Positions 13,155 through 23,700 of a stretch of 64,000 bases of DNA are shown piece after piece. The notes beneath the pieces are model-generated. The model saw only the letters and a list, made by a program, of their open reading frames with translations. It did no database searches and was not told the origin of the DNA. The position numbers were made by a program, and so were the translations under genes. Position 1 is the first letter of the stretch. Each line of letters begins with the position of its first letter. The stretch is from positions 230,198,876 to 230,262,875 of the forward strand of contig CM070873.1 of the NCBI GenBank assembly GCA_036365515.1. The letters run 5' to 3'. The DNA is from Torymus aiolomorphi. Its lineage: Eukaryota > Arthropoda > Insecta > Hymenoptera > Torymidae.

Positions 13155-13190
13155 GAAGAAGAAGAAGAAGAAGAAGAAGAAGAAGAAGAA
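13155..13190 (+). repeat. (GAA)n microsatellite
   Basis: Twelve GAA triplets, producing poly-Glu or poly-Phe artefact frames. Confidence 0.93.
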
Positions 13191-13562
13191 CAAGAAGATA
13201 AGTACGACAGCGCGCATACACACATATGCGCGGTAGAAAAAGCGAGGAAAAGAAATACTGCGCACAGCAGCAGCTAACCTCGGAGAGTAACCCTGACCCA
13301 CCCCACGGCCTCGCGCAGACGACGCGCACTCTTCAGGAGGTTTGCTCGGTCGCTCGCTACTCTGTCTCTTTTTTCGCCGAGTTTTGTGCGTTTTTTCGCG
13401 AGGGAAGGAGATCGTAATGCGCCGTCTTGTGAGGGCGAGGATGTTGTGTCGCGCTTGTAATTGCGGATTTTTTTAAGAGGTGGAGAAGACGGAGTGCTGT
13501 TTTGGCTGGATATAATTTATATGATGTTTACTAAAACAAGAGGTGTATATTTAGAATTGGTG

Positions 13563-14183
13563 CACTGAGAAAAGGATTTGTTTACTGTTAGCATGGCATT
13601 GTACCTGTTAACATCCGTATGTTTAAATATGACCAAATATAGACATTGTGACAGTTATAATGCCATGTTAACAGTTAAGTTACCATGTTCTCACAAACAG
13701 TTTCAATATGTTACCTGAGAACATTGATATTGTAATAGTTACAATATGCTTATTATAGTAGTTTTTTAATCTAATGGCCAATTTTTTACCAGGATGATGT
13801 TGTTTTATAACAAAAACGTTTGAAATAAAAACATCATTTATTTTTTTACTGCAACGTTTCGGACATTTTTATTGTTTATCCTGATGAGGGACATAAACAA
13901 TAAAAATGTCCGAAACGTTGGACTAAAAAACTAAATGGAGTTTTTATTTCTAACCTTTTTGTTATATAACAACATCATCTCCTAGTAGAAAATTGGCTTA
14001 TTAGATTCAAAAACTACAATTTACAGGAACTTCTACCATCAGCTACTTTCGAATTTGAATATGTCTATTAGTTAATATAGATATTGTAACTATTACAATA
14101 TCACATTTTATCCTTAAACATGTCAAATAGTTGTATTTAAAATAGATAAATATATTAACAGTAACAATATTCTTCTCTCAGTG
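13563..14183. mobile_element. Non-autonomous element with CACTGAGA terminal inverted repeats and a 259-base internal palindrome
   Basis: Left end CACTGAGAAAAGGA at 13563 and right end reading CACTGAGAGAAGAA on the reverse strand from 14183 form the termini of a 621-base element. Short repeated motifs such as TTAACAGT and TTGTAATAGTTACAATAT fill the subterminal parts. The centre, 13758-14016, is a palindrome with arms of about 125 bases. It has no coding capacity. A related short element with the same termini lies at 36723-36922. Confidence 0.65.
13852..13920 (+). ncRNA. Hammerhead-ribozyme-like core inside the palindrome
   Basis: On the plus strand CTGATGAG (13881-13888) is followed by a perfect six-pair stem GGACAT/ATGTCC (13889-13894 with 13906-13911) and then GAAAC (13912-13916), which are the two conserved boxes and stem II of a hammerhead ribozyme in the right order. 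CAACG at 13852-13856 can pair with CGTTG at 13916-13920 as stem III, leaving TT at the cleavage-site position. Stem I is weak, so the motif may be decayed or inactive. Hammerheads of this style are known in Penelope-like and other retroelements. Confidence 0.4.
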
Positions 14184-14771
14184 TGGTTGGTGAAAGGTGC
14201 GGTTTTTTTTTTAAATAACTTTATATAATTTAGTTTTACGGATAACGATAATGGCTTAGCTTAAGAAGATGATGGTTTTTGGTCCGGAAGAAGTTTTCGA
14301 CAAACAGTGATAATTGATTTATTGGTAAAAAAAAAAAAAAAACCGCTGCCAATTCATTGGCACGTAGCTTCCTCAAACTTGATTTACTGATTCCTTTAAT
14401 TAATTTTTACTTCCAATATTTAAAATTTCATACTTTATTTTGTACGATGTAAACGGCTTAAAATCGTTTTTATAAGTCTAACAACTCGTCAGGAGTTGAT
14501 TTTACACGAGAATATTAAATAGTAAAATTTTTTGTTTTAATATTATCCACAACTTTTGTGTTCTGTCTGTTCTAGTGTTCTAGACAACTTCTCTCTATGT
14601 CTGTCTCTGTATTACATAAACGGAACAGATCCTATCTGTCTTTGTCGGGAACACACGGAACACACAGAACACACATACTTATGTAGAAAGGCCCCCGGAC
14701 ACGAGCTGACGGACAAGGCCGCAAGGCCAAAAGTGTCGCCGCAATTGAGTCTCTGAGTCAATGCTATAAGT
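14184..14771. other. AT-rich stretch with a GTGTTCT/GAACAC inverted cluster, no gene
   Basis: 14556-14675 contains several GTTCT and GTGTTCT motifs followed by three GGAACACAC-like motifs in the opposite sense, able to form imperfect hairpins. A GC-richer segment follows (14690-14750). Nothing protein-like is seen. It may be a short interspersed element remnant. Confidence 0.35.
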
Positions 14772-15350
14772 ATTAGAAAATATTAATATTTTAATTCTCT
14801 TTCAAATGCTACCCATCACATTCAGATACATAGAGCTATCCTCAATACATTTAAAAAAATTGGGAAAATTTTATGGAAAATATTAACTTGAAATTTTTTA
14901 AATATCTTTGAAATTTAAGGACCAATCATTTTGCCCGAATAACTCGACCGAAAACTATCCAAAATCCACCTCTACGAGGAATTTTGAAGCGCTTAAGTCA
15001 ATTTTTACTCCCGCAATAGTTGGACATACCAAACTCATTTTTTCATTTTTCAATGTTTACGTTTTTATTAATAACAAAAGAACCGTAATAGCTAGACAAA
15101 TAATTTTTTTAGAAAATATAGGTCTTGAAATTCTCTTTCGAATGCCGCCCACCCGATTCAAATACATAAAGCCGTTCTCGAGAAATTACGATTTAAAAAA
15201 AAGTGAAAAAAATTTTAACCTCAAATATCTCCGAAATTTATGGATCAATCCTTTTGCCCAAAGAACTCAATCGATTGTGATACAAAATGTACCACTAAAA
15301 AAAATTTCAAACTGATTAAGCCAATTTTACTCTAGTTATTGAACGACAAA
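14772..15350 (+). repeat. Two-copy tandem duplication, about 240 bases each, offset about 337
   Basis: A segment from about 14772 to 15030 and one from about 15108 to 15350 share, in the same order, ATTCTCTTTC-AATGC, CAGATACATA/CAAATACATA, AAATTTA-GGA-CAATC, TTTTGCCC and AACTC. Divergence is substantial. One open stretch of 135 codons spans both but is AT-driven and not protein-like. It is probably an old unclassified transposon. Confidence 0.5.
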
Positions 15351-15804
15351 AAAAAAACACTTTTTTTTATAAATTATTTTTTTTCTCCAAAAATAATGAA
15401 TAAAAAATCCTAAAAATTTAGTAAGTTATAGTACTCAGTATTCTTTATAACCAAAAAAATATTCATGTTAATATCTTTTTTTAATTTTGAAATATAACCT
15501 ATTTACTAAAAATGACGTTTTCATGAATAACTTATGACGAAATATAGCTAACGGCTTTTTTTTTTTTCTTAAATTGTAGAAAATTTTATTCTGCATACAG
15601 AGAATTTATGGTATATAAATAATATTTGTTCTAAATATAAAAAAAATTGAAAATAAAAATTTTGAAAATTTAAAAATGGCGATAAAAAACAAAAAATCGA
15701 TTTTGACAAAAATAAAATATTGACCCCAATTGTTGAAGAAAAATCTGAAAAAATGATCACTCTCTCGTTAAAATCGGTTGAGTAGATCATGAGATATCAG
15801 AGTA

Positions 15805-15809
15805 TACGG

Positions 15810-15867
<58 letters not shown>

Positions 15868-15879
15868 CCATACGGACAT
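15805..15879 (+). repeat. (CA)n microsatellite framed by direct copies of TACGGACAT
   Basis: A pure AC tract at 15818-15866 is bounded by TACGGACAT at 15805-15813 and again at 15871-15879. The framing suggests the tract is an integral part of the surrounding repeat rather than a chance expansion. Confidence 0.7.
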
Positions 15880-15965
15880 TTTCTAAAAATGGTGTATTTC
15901 GATTCCAAATTTTCTATACAACATTCCTAAGACATTATCTCACAAACTTTTTTTTTTACTATCAC

Positions 15966-16345
15966 AAAGCTTCCTCTAGGAGGAAGCAAAAGAAGCCAAT
16001 CGTATTTTTATATTTTAACCTTTTCAGTAGACTACATGAAAAGCTTTTTATATTACGAAAGTATGTGATAATTAAATGGTTCTAACTTTTTTCATTTGCT
16101 TAACTTTGATATTAAGAGACTAATATCCAGCTTGTATACGAGGGTATAAAGTGGATTTGCTGAAGTTAATAAAAAGGTTAACTTTTTGTTACGGTAATTC
16201 GTTAATTCGAACTGCGACTGTTGACTCACATATCTGTATTAAATTTTTCTAAATTCGGAATTTTCACACACAGAGAAAAATTTATTTGTATAAACGTTAC
16301 TTGTTTTGTAAGAAAATTTATTTTGCTTCCTCAAAGAGGAAGCTT
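15966..16345. repeat. Pair of GCTTCCTC palindromes about 360 bases apart
   Basis: GCTTCCTCTAGGAGGAAGC at 15968 and GCTTCCTCAAAGAGGAAGC at 16326 are short near-perfect palindromes. With their A-rich shoulders they are in inverted orientation to each other. A third copy sits alone inside the repeat at 19077-19599. They could be termini of a tiny element; the right one also falls inside the element starting at 16269. Confidence 0.45.
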
Positions 16346-18105
16346 TCTAACGGGGAAAAAAAATTTTCGAAATAAGAAGTATTAAAAACATTTTTTAAGA
16401 ATAGTGGCATACAAATTTTTTGATTTTGAGAAAATTTTTTTTCTTGCCTGTGTTCGTGCATGCGTGCGTGCGTACGTGCGTGCGCATCGATCGATTTCGA
16501 CGAGACAAAGCTTATTCTCTTCGATTTTGATGCCGCTTTCAAATCCACAATAATTTTTAAATGTTTTCTAATTTTCTTTTGTATTATGATAAAAAAAAAG
16601 ATTTTGAAATTTGAATTTTTTTGTATAGTTTTATATGATAGGGCAATTTTTTTCCAATTTTTTGGAATGCATTTGAAAGGGCATTGAATTAGCTACATTT
16701 TCTTTTTTGAACATTTGAATATCTATTTTCCTTCATTTGTTATTAAGATAAATGTGTCATTTTCTTATATATTTTTTATCTCGGAAAATATTTCATATTT
16801 TTACACGAAATTCCTGTAAAAATTTCAAGACGTTATATCGATAGGTTAACGAGAAAAAAATTATTGAAGAAAAAAATCCTTATGAAATTCCGCATAGAGG
16901 TAGCTCTTTTAAACTTCTGAAGCCCCTTCGTTGGCCAAGGAAAAATCTTTATAAGATTTGAAGTTATTTGAGCTTAAATTTTTTAAAAAAATTTTTCAAA
17001 TAGCATTTTTTTTAAAACCATTCGAGAAACCAAATAGAAATTTATAGGCTGTCTAGCTCACGTTATGAAGGAGATATTCGTTTTTAGAATTTTGGAATTT
17101 TTTTGGTATTTTACGACAGACAAGTCTTTGTTAGTGTAATTAAAGTCATTAAAAATATTTTTTTTTCAATGGTGTTTTACTTCTGTTTAGGAAAATTTAT
17201 AATAATTAATAAGATTATAAAATTGAAAATATTAGAAAATTTTTTTATTTTTATTTTTTAATAGCAATTGAATAAACTTGGGATTTACCAGTTATCTAGT
17301 TCATACATACATCGTAATGCACTTTATGACAAAACATTCACTGAATTATTCAAAATAATGAAAACACTTTTTTTAGGTTTTATTAATAAATTTTCGATTA
17401 AAAACATTCATTAATTTTTGCGTAATCTTTGAACGAAATATTGAGTTTGGGCTTGTCTTTACTCTTAAATTTTGTTAAAAGTTTACATAAAAATGAATGA
17501 ATAAGGTAACTGTAACAATCATTGGCCATCTTAAAAGCCTAAAGTTATACAATATAAGAACACTACCAAATCTAAAATAACGACTATATAGTGGTAAATC
17601 GTTCTTCAAATCATAAAAAAAATATTTAAAAAACATTTAATTGAACAAAAAACTGAATAATTGATTAAAGAATTTTGTTATTTCTGTTTTTAATAAATAT
17701 TTGTTTACCATTAATCGTACTTTTTAACGCAAATAATTTATCTAATAACACAACAAATTGGCAGCGGTTTTTTTTATAGTAGACTGAAACACACTCGACA
17801 CGTGGAGTTTTTACTTTTTTGAATAATAATTTTTGATTTTCGTAGCAAATTTTACTTTTTAAATAATATTTTTTATTATTTTGGTAACAAATTTTACTAT
17901 TTGAAATAGTAATTTTTATTATTTTTGTAGCAAATGGACTGATACTGTAATATTTCGTTTCAGCAGTCATAAAAATTACTATTTAGAAAATAAAAATCCC
18001 ACATGTCGATAGTAGTGTCGATAGTAATGTCGAATATATCTCAGCACTACTATGAAAATAATAAATTTTCTTATAAAAAAGTTTACAAATAAATTTTTCT
18101 CCGTG
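16269..18105. mobile_element. 1.84-kb element with terminal inverted repeats
   Basis: The left end CACAGAGAAAAATTTATTTG at 16269 matches the reverse complement of the right end (CACGGAGAAAAATTTATTTG read from 18105), and similarity continues through TAAGAAAATTTATT for about 55 bases. The interior is very AT-rich, with repeated blocks of AGCAAATTTTACT type at 17840-17935, and has no transposase-like frame. It is a non-autonomous or decayed DNA transposon. Confidence 0.55.
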
Positions 18106-18363
18106 CATATTTATCTGGTTTTCCTACTGTGTAAGAGTACATATTATCATAGCAGAAATTTTTTTATAAATTGGTAAATACTACAGGAAACATTCATTCA
18201 ACAAAAAAATGAAAATGGATCACAATAAGCTAACATTTTTCTAACACTTGACAGCGTGTCAAATTCCACACACATTTCAACATATCTATCTCTACTGAAA
18301 CGAGCACATCTGAATTCTCGTATTTCCAGACACGATTCTCCAAAAGTTTTCCTTATTTACAAA

Positions 18364-18365
<2 letters not shown>

Positions 18366-18428
<63 letters not shown>
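18366..18428 (+). repeat. (TC)n microsatellite
   Basis: A nearly uninterrupted CT dinucleotide tract of about 63 bases at the junction between AT-rich transposon DNA and a GC-rich block. Such GA/CT tracts can bind GAGA-type factors, but nothing here shows that they do. Confidence 0.9.
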
Positions 18429-18433
<5 letters not shown>

Positions 18434-19076
18434 CACATACCCACGCACACCCAAAACCATTCCAAGCGTTTACACGTGGCGCATTGCGTCTACACATCAG
18501 AGCGCATACATATATAGGCACAGTACAGCCGATTGATCGAATCGAATATAGACGCGTCCGCGTCGTCGGTATAAAACGAAAATCTATAATTAAATTTCCA
18601 ATAGCGCACCGAAGCCGCCACAACTGACTGTTTATCTCCGGCTCGGCGCAAATGCTACGCGAGACTTGTCGATATCGCAGGACCTATATAGTTATATACA
18701 TAAGCGTATGCGCGCGGGCGCATCCGTAAATAAACAAAGAGAGAGAGAGAGAGAGAGGAATTCGCTTGGCGAGAAAGGGGAGGCTGATGCGCGTCGATTG
18801 AACGAATCTGTATAGCTGTGATACGGATGTTCAACTCGCGATTCCTGAAATAGGACGGTTTGAAAAGATGGTGCGAATCGGAAGGTTAGTGTGCAGCGCG
18901 CGGCGTCGCGATGAGCTTTTTATTCGGTCTCTATTTTCAGTGATCCGGAATGATCGGGTGGATTTCGAAATGTTGACTGTGAAGAGTGTGTGATTAACGG
19001 GCGGTAAGTAATTTATTAAATTAAGATTATTTTTGAAAAGATTGAATCTATAAAAAATGTATGTTATCTACTCTGA
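18429..19076. other. GC-rich to AT-rich transition, no gene seen
   Basis: Contains a short GA run near 18739-18758 and CpG-rich sequence, then AT-rich sequence up to the Helitron-like copy. No reading frame or splice-bounded segment is convincing. Confidence 0.5.
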
Positions 19077-19599
19077 AAAAAACGATGGCCGGATGTTGTG
19101 AAGCATTTAAAGATTGATTTTGATTGGCCTGTAAGGAATAGGCGCGAAAATTCGCTGCTTCCGCTACATTTCAATTTTTTAAATAGAATTTTATTCTTAC
19201 ACGGAGAGAATTTTCGCGTAAAAGGTACAATTAAAGCGGATGGCAAAACTTATCGTGACAGTCTGGTAAAAATTACAGCGAAATCCGCATAATTTTTACC
19301 GGACTGCACGGTAATTTTTTCTAACCGCTCCAATTGTAGCAGGTTTACAAAACTGTTACGGTAATTTTTACGCTAAAATTCTCTCCGTTTAACAACTATT
19401 TAAAACTAAATAATTAAATCAAATTAGAATAAAAAAATTAATTTTTTCATGCTTTGAAAAATTAGCCGATTATCCTATCATTTAAACTAATTAAAATGAA
19501 ATCATAATGAAAAAAAGCTTCCTCTTTGAGGAAGCAAATTATATATTCATAACCTTAAAAACAAAATAGTACTCGCGCAGCGCGTTTCGATTTTGCTAC
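19077..19599 (+). mobile_element. Helitron-like non-autonomous element, copy 1, with two nested insertions
   Basis: It starts TCTACTCT after a host A at 19076, runs through ACGATGGCCGGATGTTGTGA, and ends with a GC hairpin and then CTAC before a host T at 19600. This is the A/TC...CTRR/T arrangement expected of Helitrons (CTAC instead of CTAG). Compared with the copy at 36394-36709 it carries a 188-base insertion (19201-19388) and a 22-base palindromic insertion (about 19514-19535). Confidence 0.65.
19201..19388. mobile_element. 188-base element nested in the Helitron-like copy
   Basis: Termini ACGGAGAGAATTTTCGCGTA and the reverse complement ACGGAGAGAATTTTAGCGTA form inverted repeats of about 23 bases. 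The segment is absent from the other two copies of the host repeat, which dates it as a later insertion. No coding capacity. Confidence 0.7.
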
Positions 19600-20635
19600 T
19601 TTTTTAAAAGCTTAAAAGATGGTAAAAATGTTTTTCATAAATCGAGAAGCTACTGCAATAAAGCAATCACTTAATTATTCTACTAAATTATCAAGAAGAG
19701 CCCGATTCAATCACACGTGGAATCATTAGCAAAAACCACAATCCCAATGCTCGAAATAAAGCACATCAAACCTACACCCATGTAGATCTCCATTCCCCTT
19801 TTAATCCATCAATGTCTCGGCCGCGCAACTTTATCTCGCACAAAGAGAACTGACGCCAGGCAGCAAAAAAAAAAGAAACAACAATCGCAGCGCTATCAAA
19901 TCCCCGCCGGTATATTATATATAATCCACATATCGCATGATGCCCGGGGCCCCGTACACAGTGCGCGAGGAGACGCAAACTCGAGATCTAGCATTCATCC
20001 ACTTACGAACAAATCAGCCACCCAGCAGCAGAGGCCGATCGCGCAATAAAAACCCCGTATAAAGAAAGAAAATAAAAAAAGTACGAAAAAAGAAAGAAAT
20101 TCCGGCAACCATAGGGCGGGAGCATCGATCAAAGGGTCGCGTGTGCGAAGTCGCCTGCCGGCGCCTGCATCAGTCATCCTTATCAAAGCCGCGTATATAG
20201 TGGGAGAGATGGCATCGACGACGCCCGCTATACAAGGAAAGCATACCCACCCGCACACAGAGGATACGACGCATGCAGGCGCCACGGACTTGCGCAGCAG
20301 CATGAAAACCGAGCCAACTACCTCCAGTCAAGTTTGCACGTTGGCAACAATGGCTAGCGAGAGCTTGCAAGCTCGCGAGTGGCGGCACTGCAGAATCGAT
20401 CTGATGGCCTAGTTACCAGCAGACCGACCGAACGAGCGCGAAAGGGGCGAACGACGACGACGGGCGAACTCTCCCGCGTACCTGACGAAGCGGGCACCCG
20501 TATATACATCTATCTATCTGTCTATGTCTACCTATATATAGTGAGTCGATTCGCACCGCCCGCCCGCACAGTTGGCAGCACTGTGAGAGAGTTGGCGGCG
20601 CATCCTGGCCGGCCGGGAGGACGACGAGCTCTCGC

Positions 20636-20734
<99 letters not shown>

Positions 20735-23700
20735 AGCTTTCGGGGCCGTGTGCGGAAAGTGAGAGAGGTTCGGTGCCGGGGTATCCGCCGCCGCCGTCGC
20801 GACGCGTCGCGTCGCGTCGTTGCGCGAGCCCCGGAGCGGGGGCAGGCATTGACCTAGATGTAGCGCCGCCACCTCCGCCGTGGTTCGCGCTGCTGCTATA
20901 CAACTCGTTCGTTCCTCTCTCGCTCTCTCTTCATCTCGCTTTCGCTCTACACCGCTGTGCTGCAGCTCTTCGTGTTCGCGTTTCCGCTCTACACTCGTCC
21001 GTTCGCCCTCTCTCTCTTTCTCGTCTCCCCCTTTTGGTACTAGCCGAGCGTGCGCGTCCCCGGGCGTGCACGTGGCTTTGTCGGGATTATGCAAGGTTGC
21101 GTTATATGTCGGCGAGGTAATGGTTTGCACAATGCGAGTAATGCGTCTATACGGATGGTAGCGAAGTTGTTTCGGGATAATTGGGATGAAGTTTTGCAAA
21201 ATTTAGAAACGTAGTTTCTCTTTGAGCGTCGATTATTCTTTGTTTAAAGAGAATTTTGTCATTTTTGCAGAGAAATATGCTCTGACAATTTCTGTAATAG
21301 CTCAATACTACATTTTCAAGAAGCTTGTTTATACCCATTTTCTATATATAAACAATCGGGTTCGAGTCAGCAACGCGGGACCAAATCAATACGACACTTC
21401 CGCACTTTTGTGCGAGCAAACTTGCAGCAATTTTCCGTCTTCTCTACAAACAACCTCTCTTTTCGACATTTTTCCTTTCTTTTTTTTTAGAACATCGGCA
21501 TTGTCGTTCCCATCGCAATTACCTCGTCCTGTCCCCCCCCCGACCACCAGAAATTCTCTCTTTCATTTCTTTCTCTTTCTCCGGCTCTCGACAACTAGTG
21601 TAGCCGTCAGCATACACACACAACGGCTACCACTAGTCCACGCACAAAAGCAGCCGCCGCCTCTGCTCGCCGAGCTAAGCAAAAAAAAATCCCTCTCTTT
21701 CTACTCTCGCAATTTTTTCCTCCTCTCTTTCTTTCTCTCCCTCTCCCGCAACCAGTTTTCGGCTGGAAGCCAGAAAGAGGGACAGCCTCGCCTCGCGCCT
21801 CCCGCGACGAGATTCATCCCGCGGGATAGTTCGCTCTCTCTCACTCTCTCTCCCTTTCCCTCCACGTGTCGCGTCCCGCCCTTACTGCGATGCTGCGGCG
21901 GTGGCGGCATCCCTTTCGAGGGTAGAGACCGGCGGCAGCGGCAGCAGCAGCAGCCGCCGCGCGTATTGATCGACCCTGGATCCAGTTTCTTGTCTCTATC
22001 TCTCTTGTTGCGCGCGCGGAGAGAGAGTTCTACTCGTGGCCGAGACTTTGTCGTGATTTGCAAATTGTCGGTGAGGAGAGAGAGAGATGAGACTGAAGAT
22101 GCAAAGAGTTTGCGGCGATGCGCATTGTTGCCGAGCAATTTTGTAAACTCGTTTCTTTGCGGCATGTGAAATGTATGGTACGAGTGCAGTTGAGAAATGC
22201 TATTATATTGTGCGCGAAGATATGCATGCACCCGGGATGGAAGTGCGAATGATTGAAGAGCGAAGGGGAGAGCATTTTTATCGTCCTTTTTAGAGTGAGC
22301 TCTTTGATGTTTGTTAAAACTCGTTCGTTAACTTTCGATTCATTGAGTAACAGTTTTATCACGTGAATGATTTAATATTTCGGTACGTTTTATTTCCTTA
22401 AAATCTGCCACTGGGCGCATAAAAACTTTTGCTGTGTACTTGATTTAACAAGTAAGATTTTATTACTCTTTATTAGTATGATATATATGCGCCATATAAT
22501 TTCAACTTGAAATAAAGTTACGGTGCGTCTTAAATTTCAAGATGATTTGATTTGCATCGTAAATTAAATGTTACGTCCACACGAATAAAACTCGACGGAT
22601 TTTCTATTTTGTAAGTATTTTTGTCCCTAATGGAATTGCAATTATATCTGTGACGATTATTAAAAGTTTTGAAATTTCATTTTGACGAATGTTCAACGAT
22701 AGTTACCGTGCGTGCACATAATTACTTTTGTACAGTATATTGCTATAGCCATGTACTATGTATAAGTTATTTCCAGACGAGTATACATGCACATACATTT
22801 GACATTACCTCTCGACGAGGAACATTTTGAAATGCGCATAGAATTTAATAGAATTATTTTTAGACTACGCATAATAGAGTACGCGAATCTGAATGAAATC
22901 TAATCGAATCTGTTTGAAATCCATACTCGAGATTTCAATTTGAATTCACCGCCGTAGAACAAAAACGCCATTCGCTCAACATAGTTTTCGAAAAATATAT
23001 CCGTCCAAAATGCACGTATACATATTGCACACTATTGTAATACCACCCGAGGCGAAGTCTCATATGGTTCTAAAATCTAATCCCGATTCTTTAATATATT
23101 CGAAAACAATAGATGGCCCGCGAAAGCCTCCAATGCACCCGTTGTTTCGGCCCAGCGTAGCAGCAGTCTCTCCCCGAAAAATCTCAAAAACACTGCCCCT
23201 TAACATCCGTTGAACCGCGCATACACAACCACACGCGCGACCTTGCAAAAAAGCCTCGACCATTGTCGTCGGGACAACCCTGACAGACAGACGCTGCCGC
23301 CATTGATCGATATTTACGTCTGCGCGGCAGCGCTGCAGCAGCAGCGGCACGAGCGTAAAAGGATCGAGTTTAAAAAGCGGCAAAAAAGGGGGGTCGAGAG
23401 AGAAAGAGAGAGACTACATTTTCCCTCGTCGCGTTAACGACTGCACAAAGTTCCTTTTCGGCCGCTCGCTCGCTCGCAGCTATATATAATGCGACGCGGC
23501 CGCTATGTCTACGTGTGCAGTGCAATAGGGAGAGTAGAGCGGCGAATCGATTGTTTCCCTACTCCCACGCGGCTCGCCTCTCATGCACATGCGCGGCCTG
23601 CAACTGGAGCACGGTAGGTATCCAGACACACACATACATACACCCCCACTCGGGCGGGACGACGACGACGTCGATGAACGCTCGCGCGCGTTGAGAGGAA

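Larger units (their letters stand above)
8933..13562. other. Immediate upstream flank of EcR-A, no gene recognised
   Basis: GC-rich, CpG-rich blocks at 10500-11040, 11750-12500 and 12580-13430 alternate with AT-rich ones (9380-10380, 11170-11700). It holds a CCTA tetranucleotide run at 11991-12015, a GAA run at 13155-13190 and GTC/CGA triplet clusters near 11800-11850. A plus-strand frame at 12612-13277 is low-complexity and ends in the GAA run. As the DNA next to the putative promoter it is a likely place for cis-regulatory elements, but I cannot point to specific sites. Confidence 0.5.

Noticed and set aside
14908..15315. 135-codon plus-strand frame
   Set aside because: It spans both copies of a diverged AT-rich duplication and its composition follows the AT bias; no protein family resemblance.
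20528..21199. 223-codon minus-strand frame with a long Thr-His run
   Set aside because: It is a translation of the (GT)46 tract with GC-rich flanks, and other frames over the same tract are also open.
21355..21385. tRNA gene suggested by a GGTTCGAGTC motif
   Set aside because: There is no matching A-box, acceptor stem or cloverleaf around it.
21222..22169. Longest open frame in the window, 315 codons on the plus strand
   Set aside because: It starts at TTG, most of it is CT-rich simple sequence, and there are no domains or supporting splice structure.
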